A DNA stretch of 64,000 nt, from assembly GCF_921293095.1 (NCBI RefSeq), contig NW_025791658.1, positions 3,596,001 through 3,660,000 on the forward strand, in the 5' to 3' direction. The notes beneath the pieces are model-generated. The model made no database searches, was not told the origin of the DNA, and worked only from the letters and a program-made list of their open reading frames with translations. The stretch's first letter is position 1. The number at the start of each line of letters is the position of its first letter. The stretch is from Ischnura elegans (lineage: Eukaryota > Arthropoda > Insecta > Odonata > Coenagrionidae). The position numbers were made by a program, and so were the translations under genes. Of the stretch, positions 1 through 9,842 are shown piece after piece.

Positions 1-216
1 TGTAGTCGTTGATTATAAATCAAATAATGAAAATACATACACTCAATACAAAAGTTGCACTACATGTTTAATTAATAGGGGTACTGGGTTTACAAAATTT
101 GTATTAAAATTTTTAAAACTTATTACTTTGTTGTAAATATCAGACAGACAGTATTTTTTCAGGGCTGTTTCCAAAAAATATTTTTTTGCGCTGAATGCGT
201 TCATTGGACAATTTAT

Positions 217-300
217 TCATCTACATCTTAATCTACACACTAACCCGCAAACCGCTTAAAAGCGTGTGGCAGAGGGTGTTACGACACCAGCCATTTGCAC
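217..300 (+). repeat. CATCTACATC-type dispersed arthropod repeat fragment
   Basis: A run containing CATCTACATCTTAATC is followed by CGCAAACCGC and GTGTGGCAGAGGG. This layout (CATCTACATC, then a CGCAA block, then a TGGCAGAGGG block) is one I associate with highly repeated sequence in hemimetabolous insects and other arthropods. No coding capacity is visible. Family membership is from memory. Confidence 0.4.
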
Positions 301-1860
301 ATGAAAAGGAATTTTGAAAATGGAAATAAAATTGATGCAATATTTTTGGCACTATTCTCTTTTTTGTGCCCGTGGAGATATGGCTGTTGGATTTGGAGAC
401 GTGTACATAAATTGATACGCGCTATTCATCATATGTACTCCCGCTTTGTTTTTGTTATGAAATGGTGTCTGGTATTCTTTTATTCGTTTCGGAAATAGTG
501 TCGTCTGAGAACATGCTGCAGAGTGAAAGTACATTATTGTTCTAGTTTGCCTGATTCTACGTAAGAGTATGGCCTAAGGTATTTTTGAACACTCGCTTTG
601 AATGGATTACATGGCTTTTTAGGGGTAATGGATATTTGTGCGTCACGCCTGTTTTTTTTCCAGATCGTCTATGCAAGAGAAGTTTTCCATTTTTTTATGA
701 CTTCCTGCCAGCTGGATGGATGGAAAATAATTGTTACAAGTTACATTTATCCCTGAATTCTTGTATGTTACAGTCACTTTAGTAACTATTTATTTCCCTA
801 ACGCTTGATTTTATGGCCAATCATCATCTTTTCCACGATATGGAAATTCATTTAGGCTGTATTTTCATTTCACATCTGTCAAAACCCAGTACTCGATTCC
901 AAATTTTTCTGGTTTATTTGGAATTTACCTCATAAAAGGACAACTGCATTTTGTTGAATAGAGCTGTACATTTGCTATCACGCCAAAGTCGCCATCGGAT
1001 TCACTATCTTGGACTTCGTCGCTTCCATCACACGCAGATGTTGATGGATTGGTCAGAATGTCCTTGAACTGATGTTTACGATTCACTTCCAGACAGATCT
1101 TCAATATTCCCTACAGCTATTTGAATCGCGATGATTCTCTTCTCTTGATATATTTCTCGACTTCTTAATTTCCTCTTCAACTCACTACTGATATGCATGC
1201 GAAAAATCTACGAACGAAAGCGCATTGTGGTAGAATCTTCTCTAGTTGCATTGGAGGTATAGAGAGCTGGAGAGCATTAGAAATTCATACAAAAGGACAA
1301 AATTTTCAGAAGTAACGCTAATTGCCGTTCGAAAGGCAGGAACTCAACCGCCAACCGTATCCTGATTCGTATCTTCCAGGAACTTGCAGTAAAGCTTCTT
1401 TTCCGACCTACGTGCGGATTCCAAGGGTAGGATTTACAGTAGAATTTTACAGTCCACCCATTCCTCCGCTCTCTCAAAAAGAGACAGGATTTTTCCCAAG
1501 GACGCAGCGTGCAGTCAACCAGCCCCAAACCCCGACGGGGTCAGGCACACGGCAAAGGGGCTAGGTCAAGTGACAGGGCCGTCAGTCCAGAAAAATGAAA
1601 GTTATTCGCAAACCTGATGAGTCAATATTGAAAATAATGTCTCAAAGAGCTCTGAATCTTGGACGACGGAAAACAATTCTTGGGATACGTGACGATTTTC
1701 CGGTGTGGGTAATACAATAATCATTGAACAATAAATAAAACAAAACTAAAATATCATAGTTAGATGAATTTACGCAATTCAAGGATTGAAAACATTTTAT
1801 TTCCATTTGCTGCCCAAAAAATATCGAAAGATTTTGCACAACAAGTCGCTATGCCTAGGT
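301..1860. other. Unassigned intergenic or intronic sequence
   Basis: I see no recognisable gene, TE end or repeat here. Short open frames (for example 1322-1564 on plus) have no domain signature and overlap open frames on the other strand, as expected by chance. Confidence 0.5.
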
Positions 1861-1896
1861 TTTCGAATACAGATAGGAGCCCTTGGGACGAAACTG

Positions 1897-1960
1897 GCAT
1901 TGAACCGGGTACTTCCATATTCAAAATGAAGCAAATCATCTACCACACTAGCCTCTTGCT
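1897..1960 (-). repeat. tRNA-like SINE head (tentative)
   Basis: On the minus strand a box-A-like GGCTAGTGTGGTAGATG is followed about 45 nt later by a box-B-like CCGGTTCAATGCC. The spacing fits a tRNA-derived pol III promoter. No acceptor-stem pairing is seen, so a SINE head is more likely than a tRNA gene. Confidence 0.35.
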
Positions 1961-2023
1961 GATTATATGATATACATGGCACTAAAGTGGCCACGGGAAA
2001 GAAAATAGCGCGAAAACCAGTTG

Positions 2024-2239
2024 TGGGTCAAATGACCCCTAGCCGTCCTTCTAGGTATAACACGTCATAAAAATTTTAAACAAAACATTATTGTTGAATT
2101 TTCACTAATATATCAAAATATAGACCAAAATGAACAAAGTCAATAAGTTTCAAAATTTAAAAAAATATTTTAATAAGAGAAAAATAAATTTGAATTCTGA
2201 AAATGGGTCAAATGACCCCTGCCGTCCTTCTAGTGTTAA
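2024..2239. mobile_element. piggyBac-like element remnant, right end repeated twice
   Basis: The near-palindrome GGGTCAAATGACCCC followed by a GCCGTCCTTCTAG block occurs at 2024-2055 and again at 2204-2233. The second copy ends in GTGTTAA, leaving a TTAA at 2236-2239. Ends beginning TTAAC with subterminal palindromes of this kind are typical of piggyBac-like MITEs. The matching opposite end was not found. The TTAA falls inside a PLE coding remnant that resumes at 2240, so the element appears to have inserted there. Confidence 0.45.
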
Positions 2240-2375
2240 AATTCATAGGTCGTTTAGAAATTTCTATCGCCTCTCTAATAAGCCGTGGATAATATGCAGG
2301 TTTTCTTGCAATGGCTTTGGCCTCATCCAGGAGGATCTTGTGTCCTGGCCCCAACATAAATGATCGGCGACAGCT
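2240..2375 (-). pseudogene. Penelope-like element, C-terminal coding remnant
   Basis: The minus strand reads HKILLDEAKAIARKPAYY and then YPRLIREAIEISKRPMNF. The pattern (H-x-I-x-F/L-D-E-A-K, then YPRLIREAIEI) is the tail of the GIY-YIG endonuclease region of PLEs and recurs at 6200-6330 and 11200-11720. The frame is cut at the TTAA of the neighbouring piggyBac-like fragment, directly after the M-N-F-N residues. Only about 45 residues survive and no start codon is meaningful. It lies antisense to a PLE tail at 2550-2642, the same inverted arrangement seen in better-preserved copies. Confidence 0.65.
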
Positions 2376-2549
2376 GAAGTTTCCCATTGCCTTGCCTTCA
2401 GCGCCCATTAAGGCGATATTTCTGCTTGGAGTTGGGTACCGACATCATAGGCCATTTGGCCATAGAAAGACATTTTATTCTTTTTTCAAAGTACAAAGGG
2501 ACTCACTGACACACGAGAGTACAATACAGACGTTGAAATAAGTTGAATT

Positions 2550-2642
2550 GATGTATTTGAAAATGGTGTAACAGCCGAAACCGGTAATAAAACAGAAACT
2601 CGGTGAATTTTGTGGAAGTAACAAAGTGTTCTTCATTATTAA
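2550..2642 (+). mobile_element. PLE terminal-repeat tail with degenerate hammerhead core
   Basis: CAGCCGAAACCGGTAATAAA is followed by TTTTGTGGAAGTAACAAAGT and TTCTTCATTATT. The same order (CCGAAAC, GTnnTAAAA, GTGGAAnnnACAAA, CTTCATTA) ends the PLE insertion at 6801-6865. The CUGANGA half of the hammerhead is degraded to TTGAAAA. Confidence 0.55.
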
Positions 2643-2644
2643 TA

Positions 2645-2890
2645 CAGTACACTTCTAATTATACGGGCTAATGACGGAGAGAGACGGCACAAATAATTGG
2701 AAAACATGGATAACCCAAACTTTATTGTTAATGTTCATAATTTACGTAAAACAAACAATATATTATTATTTTTATTATTTATGCAGTTATTCTGTCATTC
2801 TAGAGTGCTTCCCAAACTCATTGAGAGCTTTCTTTGCCAGTTCGCGATCTTTTTAGCGACGATAACATGGTTGTACTCGAATTATTAATG
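2645..2890 (+). mobile_element. Tigger/pogo-like MITE fragment
   Basis: TA then CAGTACACTTCTAATTATAC and GGGCTAATG resembles the terminus at 38324 (CAGTTACACTCCGGATTATC). The internal stretch GGAAAACATGGATAACCCAA matches sequence at 28320 and 38380. The right terminus was not identified. Confidence 0.5.
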
Positions 2891-3017
2891 TTGCATATAA
2901 GGACTGGTTTTGAAAACCACACATCCGTGGCTTTGTGATCACAGATTCAGAAAAGTGGTTTGCGCAAATGCTTCAAAACCACTGTCAACGTTAACTGATA
3001 ATGGTATAATGTTATAT

Positions 3018-3608
3018 TAGACTTTTAAATGACTATATCTATTTTTCGCCGTTAAATAAAAAGTGAGAATTTTCAAGGGCACGAAAAGCAACGGCTAAGT
3101 ATGAATGCTGGGAAAAGCCCGTGTGGTTCCCGGCTCTCCTGGGTGAGGTGACCTTGGGACGAGGATATTATTTACGAGATTATATATAGATTACGAGAAA
3201 TTGGGGGCAGGTGACGCAGGCTGCTAGCAGGTAGTGCTTGCCTTAAATAAGGATTCTTAACACCCTATCAAACGAAGGAAACTTTCCGACCATAGGCAGC
3301 TTTAATGGGTGATTATTAAGAGATGTTCCCCTGAGCTCTGCGCCTCATGCATGCATTGGTAATCTCAGATGATGTAAAACTCCTATCTACTCGTCTAGAA
3401 ACTAGGTCCCTGTGACGTCACGTGGAGTGGCATCGCATGGGCGCCAATCTGGCCTTTTTCAAATGAGGATAAATTATTGACCATTAACATTTGTCTAAAC
3501 TGGAATTTCTAAAACCAGGTACATAATTTTTATATTATGTATGCACTCATGGTGGGTAATGAATCACAATCAATGCCTTTTGTTCTCTTTGATGAAGGTC
3601 ACTACCCT
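3018..3608 (+). mobile_element. GGTGGTTTCC-family MITE, copy 1 (5' truncated)
   Basis: Shares with copies at 9843-10481, 20962-21602, 42892-43797, 46545-47206 and 58439-59102 the blocks ATATCTATTTTTCGC, AACTTTCCGACC, GTGATTATTAAGA, CATGCATTGGTAA, TGACGTCACGTGGAGTGG and ATGGTGGGTAA. It ends at ACTACCCT. The AGGGTGGTTTCC terminus present in full copies is missing. Confidence 0.75.
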
Positions 3609-4085
3609 GTTGGAGTGCAATGATGCTTCCTGTGATCAATGCTCAATCTAGCTCAGGGAGGTCACAATAGCTATAGGAATGGTGAATAAACTTAATTTGG
3701 TAGAAGAGAACTAACTAAACTTTAGAAATCAGCATGCCTATTCTACCCTAAAGCAGCTCAAATAGTTAAATCAACAGAAAATAAACAATAAAAAGTTACG
3801 GTACTTTTTCACAAAATTTATATAAGACCGGAATATTCTATGTGAGAGTGACCACAGGAGGAATTTTGCTGTGGAAATTCTCCACCTTGAGGAAAAGGGA
3901 AGAAGGATGGACTGCTTGGAGGAGTTGGAGATTAGGAAACACATCACGAATGGAATTTTAGCAAATGAGAATATTTTTGTCAACCATTCCCCCCCTCTTG
4001 AAAATCCCCCTGAAGTCACGTAACGCTCCAACCCCAACGCAACCCTCCTCTACCAACCCGTAATAGCAACAAATAAACAACAAAA
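3609..4085. other. Unassigned AT-rich sequence
   Basis: No TE terminus, domain or splice-like exon was recognised. A minus-strand open frame at 3771-4037 has no identifiable motif. Confidence 0.4.
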
Positions 4086-4087
4086 TA

Positions 4088-4687
4088 CAGTAGATTCCGG
4101 TTAATTGGGACATATTGGGACTTGTGAACTTAGCCCCGACTAAGTGGCTGCCCCAATTAGGCGAACTCCCTTGTGTATGGGCATAAAAAACTTTTAAATT
4201 GTAGAAAGAAGACTAAAGAATGTTTATAATGCAATCTAAGTTTACTAAGCTATTAATTTGATTAATAAATCAGCAAGTCTGGTTAATTTATTATCATTTA
4301 TAAGAATAATAATATTTTAGTTTTTTTAAATTTTCACAGCCTCGGGCGATGCTGAGTGAATGTCTTTAGCTAAGTCCTATTAAAGAAAAGTCCTATCCTC
4401 TTGCAGATAGTATAGCATCAAGAGCTTTCAAAATAGGGCAAGAGTAGGAAAATTGGTGAAAAATAAGAGTAAATCAAAGGAGGAAAATATAAAAAAATAG
4501 TATTTTGAAAACAAAACGCGAGGATATAGTCTACGTTGCCGACTCGTGGCCCAATAAAGCGGCATGCTGTTCCAGTTAAGCGGAGAATTCTCTGAGATAT
4601 TCCTCTATTGGGTTCTGTTCTTCAAGATATGCCCCAATTAAGCGGCTGCCCCAAGTAACTGGTTGACCCATTGAACGGAATCTACTG
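4088..4687. mobile_element. Tigger/pogo-like MITE with TA target duplication
   Basis: The left end CAGTAGATTCCGGTTAATTG and right end GAACGGAATCTACTG are inverted repeats and the element is flanked by TA on both sides (4086-4087 and 4688-4689). Internal CCCCAATTA blocks extend the terminal similarity. It is about 600 bp with no transposase ORF, so it is non-autonomous. TA target and CAGT-type termini fit the Tc1/mariner-pogo superfamily. Confidence 0.75.
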
Positions 4688-4715
4688 TAACTATAAACAT
4701 AACGAAATTCTCTAC

Positions 4716-4800
4716 CAGAAGATGTCACCTCTGCGACGAAACTGGTCGTCTTAAATAAATTGCATGAAAAAGTACCATAACCTTTTATTGTTTACTATGG
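4716..4800 (+). mobile_element. PLE tail relic with hammerhead-like motif
   Basis: CAGAAGATG (a one-base variant of CUGAAGA) is followed by a possible stem II of GTC paired with GAC, then GAAACTGGTCGTC. The GAAACTGGTCG block also occurs in the PLE nested in copia (32967-32977). Downstream TTTTCACAAAGTTAAGCC may be the remains of the PLE 3' tail. Confidence 0.45.
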
Positions 4801-5157
4801 ATTTTCACAAAGTTAAGCCTGAAACATTCGAGTTTATAAACAGAAAATAAGTTAAACATTGTTCCCCAATGTTATGTGTTCACGTACTGAGTAGCATAAA
4901 TTTTCCTGCGAGAAATTACAAACATTTTTGTTAAACCCACAGAATGAAGGAATTTTTTAAATTTGATTGAGAAGTTTCTTAAAAATTTTTACGTCCAGGT
5001 GAGATGAGATGTTGATGGAGTTCAGTTTGAAGGATTTAGTCAGCAACTTCGCGACCAATTTGGAAGAGTAAGTTAAGTAAGACAACGCAATATTTCCGCC
5101 AAATTTATTTTGTGCAACACTTTTTCTTGTGTCAAATACATTCTCAAGTGCACCATG
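4801..5157. other. Unassigned sequence
   Basis: AT-rich, no recognisable repeat end or coding signature. Confidence 0.4.
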
Positions 5158-5782
5158 TTCAAGACAAGTGTGTCTTTACAGTCCGGCCAACGAGAGTCAT
5201 CCAATGACAGTTAGAAGGGTCTAGTTCGGGGCAGGGGGCTGTGGTTTCTAGGTAAGAGAGGGAAACGTCCACGTCACATGTAAACAAAAGGGTTCCGCGA
5301 AGAAAGCAGCCGGAAGAGGCGACGAGCGTAAAGGACCCAAAGGAAGAATCCTTTTGTTTTGGCGATTTGCAGAAAGGGCTTGTTTTGGTGGATCAGTCTT
5401 ATTTCAGTGTCAGGTCTATGCAGGTCAATCTCCAAAAAAACCTACATTTTCTACAGGCAAAATTAAAAATAATAAATTTTGTTTTTTATTAAACCAAAAT
5501 TAAGTAATTACAGTTAGTTAATTATACAAGCTAATGATGTGTCAGAGATCATTAGTAATATTTACACTTTTTTTTTGTACTTTAGTGTTGTCTAAGGACA
5601 TGATATATGTGACCACAGAAACTGCGGAATAGGAATATTGTGTTTACTCTCAAGAAAATGTTTGTTTTATTTGTCATTCATTGGACATTCTGTAAGTAGT
5701 GATAGTGTATCATCATGTCCGTTACCATCAGGCATGTCCATTGACTTCAGATTTCACGAACATGATGTCCACGGACAACCAA
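5158..5782 (+). repeat. H-repeat long form, copy A
   Basis: Starts with a CAGTCCGGCCAACGAGAGTC terminus at 5179 preceded by TA. The remainder matches, in reverse, 23486-24019. The flank AAGNCAAGTGTGTC occurs here and again at 5783, so 5158-5782 looks like one unit of a direct duplication leading into H1. It carries GGTTCCGCGAAGAAAGCAGC, GACCCAAAG and AAGGGCTTGTTTTGGTGG blocks shared by all H copies. Confidence 0.6.
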
Positions 5783-6085
5783 GCCAAGTGTGTCCTTACA
5801 GTCCGGCCAACGAGAGTCATCCAATGACAGTTAGAAGGGTCTAGTTTGGGGCAGGGGGCTGTGGTTTCCAGGTAAGAAAGGGAAATGTCCACGTCTGTAA
5901 ATGTATGTAAATAAAAGAGTTCTGTGAAGAAAGCAGCCGGAAGGGACGACCAGCGTAAAGGACCCAAAGCAAGAATCCCTTGTTTCGGTGATTCAAAGAA
6001 AGGTTGTCTCGGAGTCTTCCGTGGCGTACAGAATTTATGGATTTCTCCATTTTCCGGGTTATCGCCACATTTCGTTGTCAGAGGT

Positions 6086-6125
6086 GACGACAGTTTCGCC
6101 AGGATTCCACCAGGGGCGTCTTCAG
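6086..6125 (-). ncRNA. Hammerhead ribozyme-like motif (antisense arm of I1)
   Basis: Minus strand: CTGAAGA, then a GCC to GGC closing stem II, then GAAACTGTCGTC, matching the PLE-type hammerhead layout with a very short stem III (AC/GU) and a predicted cleavage after GTC. Activity is inferred, not shown. Confidence 0.5.
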
Positions 6126-6189
6126 GTCTAAGTGGTGCTTTCGGTGTTTTTGCCGCGAATATATATAGCTCTCCCTCCTGGCGGCCGCC

Positions 6190-6400
6190 TGCATCCTGGG
6201 CATAATATAATATTTGACGAAGCGAAAATCATCGCAAAAGAAAAGAGGTCTTACCCCAGGCTGATAAGGGAGGCAATAGAGATCATCAAAATACCCAAAA
6301 ATTGCAATGGAGAAGGCGGATACAATATAACCAACGCAACGCCTGGAAGAGAGTGTTTAGAAATCCAACCAATCATGACGCAGCAGCAAGGGTAACCGGC
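6190..6400 (+). pseudogene. PLE C-terminal coding remnant inside I1
   Basis: Reads HNIIFDEAKIIAKEKRSYPR then LIREAIEIIKIPKNCNGEGG, the conserved end of the PLE endonuclease region, followed by a short tail rich in Q. Upstream RT and GIY-YIG sequence is absent, so the copy is 5' truncated. Similar tails occur at 2240-2375 (minus), 11215-11460 (minus) and 11480-11720 (plus). Confidence 0.65.
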
Positions 6401-6463
6401 CAACAACACAGCGGCCGCCAGGAGGGAGAACTATATATACGCGGCAAAAACACCACTTTGACC

Positions 6464-6501
6464 TGAAGACGCCTGGTGGAATCGTGGCGAAACTGTCGTC
6501 A
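6464..6501 (+). ncRNA. Hammerhead ribozyme-like motif (sense arm of I1)
   Basis: CTGAAGA, a stem II closed by CGCC and GGCG around a variable loop, then GAAACTGTCGTC. It is the sense partner of 6086-6125 and differs by a few bases in the stem II loop. Conserved core residues C3 to A9 and G12 to A14 are present. Confidence 0.55.
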
Positions 6502-6662
6502 CCTGTGACCACGAAACGCGGCGATAACCCGGAAAATGGAGAAATCCACAAATTCAAAGAAAGGGTTTGTATTGGTGGTACTGGCTTGTTTCAGTGCTTT
6601 ATACGCAGGTGACAATGTTGTATGACTAGGCAAGGGTATGAGGTGCATTTGGGGGACAGCGG

Positions 6663-6865
6663 CTTAAGGTTGGAAGGCGATATTTGGTGGAACTTGTTGA
6701 CAGGAAACATAATGAAGATACACTTTTGTATTTTCCACGAGAGTTTTAATACCGACCCAGGTTTCAACAGTACACCTTGATAATGACAGTGTGTATTGCC
6801 GAAACCTGGGTCGGTATTAAAAACTCTTGTGGAACATACAAAAGTGTATCTTCATTATGTTTCCT
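6663..6865 (+). mobile_element. PLE insertion I2: snap-back terminal repeat around one hammerhead
   Basis: Flanked by the 12-bp direct repeat GGGGGACAGCGG (6651-6662 and 6866-6877) in the H repeat. It consists of a 38-nt extension starting CTTAAGG, then inverted arms at 6701-6765 and 6801-6866 that begin CAGGAAACATAATGAAGATA and end in its complement. A 35-nt loop holds the rest of a hammerhead-like core. The right arm runs from GAAAC through GTCGGTATTAAAAACTC to the PLE tail. No coding sequence remains. Confidence 0.75.
6776..6814 (+). ncRNA. Degenerate hammerhead-like motif in I2
   Basis: CTTGATAATGACAGTGTG, then TATTGCCGAAACCTGGGTC. The CUGANGA box carries an extra T and an A in place of G8, while GAAAC and the GTC cleavage triplet are intact. 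Probably inactive as read. Confidence 0.4.
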
Positions 6866-7172
6866 GGGGGACAGCGGTTGGCTGCAAACCGTACTGAAAA
6901 AGGGTTCCCTGCCCGTCCTTTTTAACTGTCATCAGACAAATCTCACTGGCTGGACTGTAGTTCGGGTTATGGGGCAAGGCTGCCAGGTAAGAAAGAGAAA
7001 CACCCACGTAACATGTAAACAAAAGGGTTCCCTTAAGAAAGGAGCCGGAAGGGACAAAGAGCGTCAAGGACCCTAAGAAAGAATCCCTTAATAAACGATT
7101 TTAATTTTTCCTGGTGAATACTTCTGATGAATATTTCTCGGGTTCTCAGCCAGGTTAACGCTTTTATATAAG

Positions 7173-7212
7173 CTGACGTTTCGGGAGATGACTTATTGTC
7201 TCCCATCCTCAA
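7173..7212 (-). ncRNA. Hammerhead-like motif in I3
   Basis: Minus strand: TTTGAGGATGGGAGACAATA, then AGTCATCTCCCGAAACGTC. Stem II can form between GGGAGA and TCTCCC. The first box is TTTGAGGA rather than CTGAGGA. Confidence 0.45.
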
Positions 7213-7263
7213 AGGCTGTGTTACTTTATGGAAGTCCAATTTCACACAAAAACAATGAAAATA

Positions 7264-7766
7264 CAATGGAACTTGGTTACAACGGCATCGGCTGTAACGT
7301 CAACTCGGGTTTAACGTCACATTATATACAGACCAGCCAAAATTGAACATTTTATGTTGCACGAAAACCCGTTTATATCGTCAACAAATATTGCGATGCA
7401 CGGGTATAGCGTAAAAATTTTGCGGTTCCTAGGTTGCAAAAGTGGTAGTGTTTATGTATTATGTCCCAAAGTTCGTAGAAACCATATATAGAAACATCAA
7501 AAGCAAAAACAGGTCACAAGCAGGACGCTGAGCTGGTGATGGGACGCAACTCTTTTGTTTAATTGGTGTCTGGAGGGAGCGGGGGCTGTCCCGCATACCT
7601 GGGTGTTATCCCTTCCCACCCTTAGATTCTACAAGGTCACTGACACGGGCACACTGTATTGTATTGTATTCACTCACATTTAAGGCTGCTTTTTTTATAA
7701 CGTCTCTCGGATATAACGTTAAAAATCTTCTGGTCCCTTTGATGACGTTATAACCAAGTTCCACTG
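7264..7766. mobile_element. Tigger/pogo-like MITE with TA target
   Basis: The left end CAATGGAACTTGGTTACAAC and right end AACCAAGTTCCACTG are inverted; TA flanks both sides (7262-7263, 7767-7768). Internal AACGTCA-type motifs recur. It is about 503 bp and non-coding. Confidence 0.7.
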
Positions 7767-8097
7767 TATATAAAAGCATTACCCTGGCTGAGAACCTGAG
7801 AAATATTCGTCAACAGAATCCCTTGCTCAGGTGATTGGAAGACAGGACTAGTTTTGGTGGTACAGGCTTGTTTCGTTGTTCCATATGCATGTGACAACAT
7901 TGTTTGACTAGATTTGAGGTGCGTTTGGGGGACAGCAATTGGCTGCAAACCGTGCTCGCGCAGGGGTTCTCCTCCCCTACTTTATAACTGTCATCGGAAA
8001 ACTCCAGCTGACCAGACTGTGGCCGTGAAGTAAAGTAAAAGCTAATCATCATCACATCATATCAATAAAACATCACCAGTAAAAATTACTCTCTTAA

Positions 8098-8688
8098 CCC
8101 TTAACCGGTGACGTGCGGTCTGAGAGACCGCTGCATTTATAAAATTATGAATATTTTCAAAATTAATATTTCAAAATATCTATAATTCTCGTTAGCTTCA
8201 TATTTTTGCATAACAAGGACATCCCACTCTTAAAATTTAACGTTCCTTTTATTAATTTCTGTAAATTTGCAATTGAACTCGATTAGCGGTCTGTGAGACC
8301 GCACGTCACTTACTAAGAATGCATTAAGAAAAGGAATAAGCGGGATAAATTTCATGGCCACTTACTACTTAGCCTTCCAACTTTAACATTTAAGGCCTTT
8401 TTTGAATCTGGCGAAATATTGATACATAAATATAATAATTATTACTCAAGTGTTTTGGGCATCAGTTTTTTGAGCCTGCTTCAAATCACAATTTTTAATG
8501 ACAAATTGGTTCGTATTGGGAGTGTAAAAATTTTAATATAAGTTTTAGAAAAGTTAAGCATATAAAGAAAAATTAAACGAAACAATGAAAATGGCGTAGC
8601 AATATTTTATGAATTTTTGATTTATTGTGGTCTCCCAGACTGCACGTCACTGGTAGTGTAACAAGAATTGCACGTCACTGGTTAAGGG
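8098..8688. mobile_element. piggyBac-like MITE with TTAA target
   Basis: TTAA at 8094-8097 and 8689-8692 flanks termini CCCTTAACCGGTGACGTGCG and the complementary CACGTCACTGGTTAAGGG. Subterminal palindromes GCGGTCTGAGAGACCGC and GCGGTCTGTGAGACCGC sit inside the left half. It is 591 bp without an ORF. TTAA plus a CCC-start terminus is diagnostic for piggyBac-like elements. Confidence 0.8.
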
Positions 8689-8904
8689 TTAATAATGTAT
8701 CGAAAACAAGTACATATTACCAAAGATGTATTTGTTAGCAATAATCCAATTACTTTTACCTCGTTACGTCGCATCACTGGTTTTCACACATGCCAGTTCT
8801 GTGAATTATTGCATTGAATTATTATGATGCACCCAAAAACAAATAAAAAATAAAACTGGCAGTTAATTCTGGGCGAGGGTGTGACGTGTATTTGGGGGAC
8901 ACGC

Positions 8905-9412
8905 TGCCCAACATCATACAAGATATTCGTAAGTGGAAGGTTTAATTTTAAAAACTCGGATTACTTTAACCAAAATTTTTTTGCTTTGGTAAAATTCTAC
9001 GTTTCATTAAGTTGCTTTATTTACAATATACTAAGTGTAAAAAGATAGAATAAAGGTGTTAGGAGAAAAAATAGATCCTGATGATTTTTTGTACGGGCTA
9101 TTAGAAAAAGTTATTTTTTTGAGGTTTTTTTTATTTCAGTGCGGTTTCAAGGAACAAATTCACTATATAGATATTAGAACAATGATGCATGAATAAATTT
9201 AATAAGCTGTGGAATTCCCACTTTTCATAGTATTTTCTATTAAGAAATTGCTATTTTTATTTGCTTTTATCTCGTTTTTAAGGGCCAGAATAGCGTCAAA
9301 ATCCATTTCCGGGCATGCAAATACCTGAAAATTTCCAGGGGAAGACCCTCATAAGACCCCGGTTATAATTTTGCTGCTTTATGATCCCCAAGCATCCCAG
9401 GTCGCCCCTGAT
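8905..9412 (+). repeat. L repeat, copy 1
   Basis: Matches 24931-25436 in reverse complement nearly end to end, including GAATAAAGGTGTTAGGAGAA, AAATAGATCCTGATGATTTT and CTGTGGAATTCCCACTTTTC. It runs into an H element at the same position in both copies. No coding capacity. Confidence 0.75.
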
Positions 9413-9414
9413 TA

Positions 9415-9724
9415 CAGTCTGGGTGCCGAGAGTTGTCTGATGACAACTCGGCGTTGTTGTCACTTGTAAATGAAAGGTTTCCGTGAAGAAAAGAGCCGTA
9501 TGGGACGACAAGCGTGGAGGACCCAAAGCAATAACCCATTGTTGGGGTGATTCGAAAGAGAAAGGGCTTGTTTTGGTGGTTTATACGCATGTGGCAACGT
9601 TGTACGACTAGGCAAGGGAGTGAGGTGCGTTTGGGGGACAGCGATTGGCTGCAAACCGTGCTGGTGCATGGTTCTATGCCCCTCCTCTTGCGTTGTCATA
9701 GGACAAGTCTCACTGACTGGACTG
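9415..9724 (+). mobile_element. H3: uninterrupted H-family MITE
   Basis: The left end CAGTCTGGGTGCCGAGAGTT and right end AGTCTCACTGACTGGACTG form inverted repeats flanked by TA (9413-9414 and 9725-9726). At 310 bp it serves as the reference for the interrupted copies H1 and H2. Non-coding; Tc1/mariner-type MITE inferred. Confidence 0.7.
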
Positions 9725-9842
9725 TAAGTACCTCCTGTCCCCCAAATGTACCTCTAGTATTCACTTGAGGTGCATTTGGGGGACAGCTATACGGACACAA
9801 TTTCTATTTCACAGCTATATTGGACACAATTTCTCGCCCAAT

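Larger units (their letters stand above)
6004..6551 (+). mobile_element. PLE insertion I1 with inverted terminal arms
   Basis: Flanked by the direct repeat ATTCAAAGAAAGG at 5991-6003 and 6552-6564, where an uninterrupted H copy has this site once. After a single-copy extension (6004-6030), the left arm is an antisense terminal repeat (6031-6200) and the right arm (6402-6551) is the same sequence in sense; both contain CCATTTTCCGGGTTATCGCC or its complement. Between them is a plus-strand remnant of the PLE coding tail. Each arm carries a hammerhead-like core. PLE terminal repeats in inverted orientation are known for Penelope; this copy is heavily truncated internally. Confidence 0.75.
5799..6957 (+). 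mobile_element. H1: TIR element of the H family carrying two PLE insertions
   Basis: The left end CAGTCCGGCCAACGAGAGTC at 5799 and right end CTCACTGGCTGGACTG at 6957 are inverted repeats with TA on each side. Removing the PLE insertions at 6004-6551 and 6663-6865 with their duplicated targets leaves about 380 bp, compared with 310 bp for the uninterrupted copy at 9415-9724. No coding capacity; a Tc1/mariner-type MITE is the best guess. Confidence 0.65.
7090..7814 (+). mobile_element. PLE insertion I3 with 34-nt extension, itself hit by a MITE
   Basis: Flanked by AGAATCCCTT at 7080-7089 and 7815-7824, a site present once in other H copies. A 34-nt extension (7090-7123) precedes the antisense arm containing TCTCGGGTTCTCAGCCAGG. 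The complementary arm is at 7768-7814. An antisense hammerhead-like core lies at 7173-7212. The MITE at 7264-7766 inserted later, between loop and right arm. Only terminal-repeat sequence remains. Confidence 0.65.
6960..8019 (+). mobile_element. H2: second H-family copy, interrupted by PLE I3
   Basis: Follows H1 directly after a shared GGACTGTAG junction but lacks its own left terminus. It carries the H blocks CACCCACGTAACATGTAAAC, AAAGGGTTCCCTTAAGAAAG and TTTGGGGGACAGCAATTGGC, and ends at CTGACCAGACTG (8019). The PLE I3 (7090-7814) and a MITE inside it account for most of its length. Confidence 0.55.
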
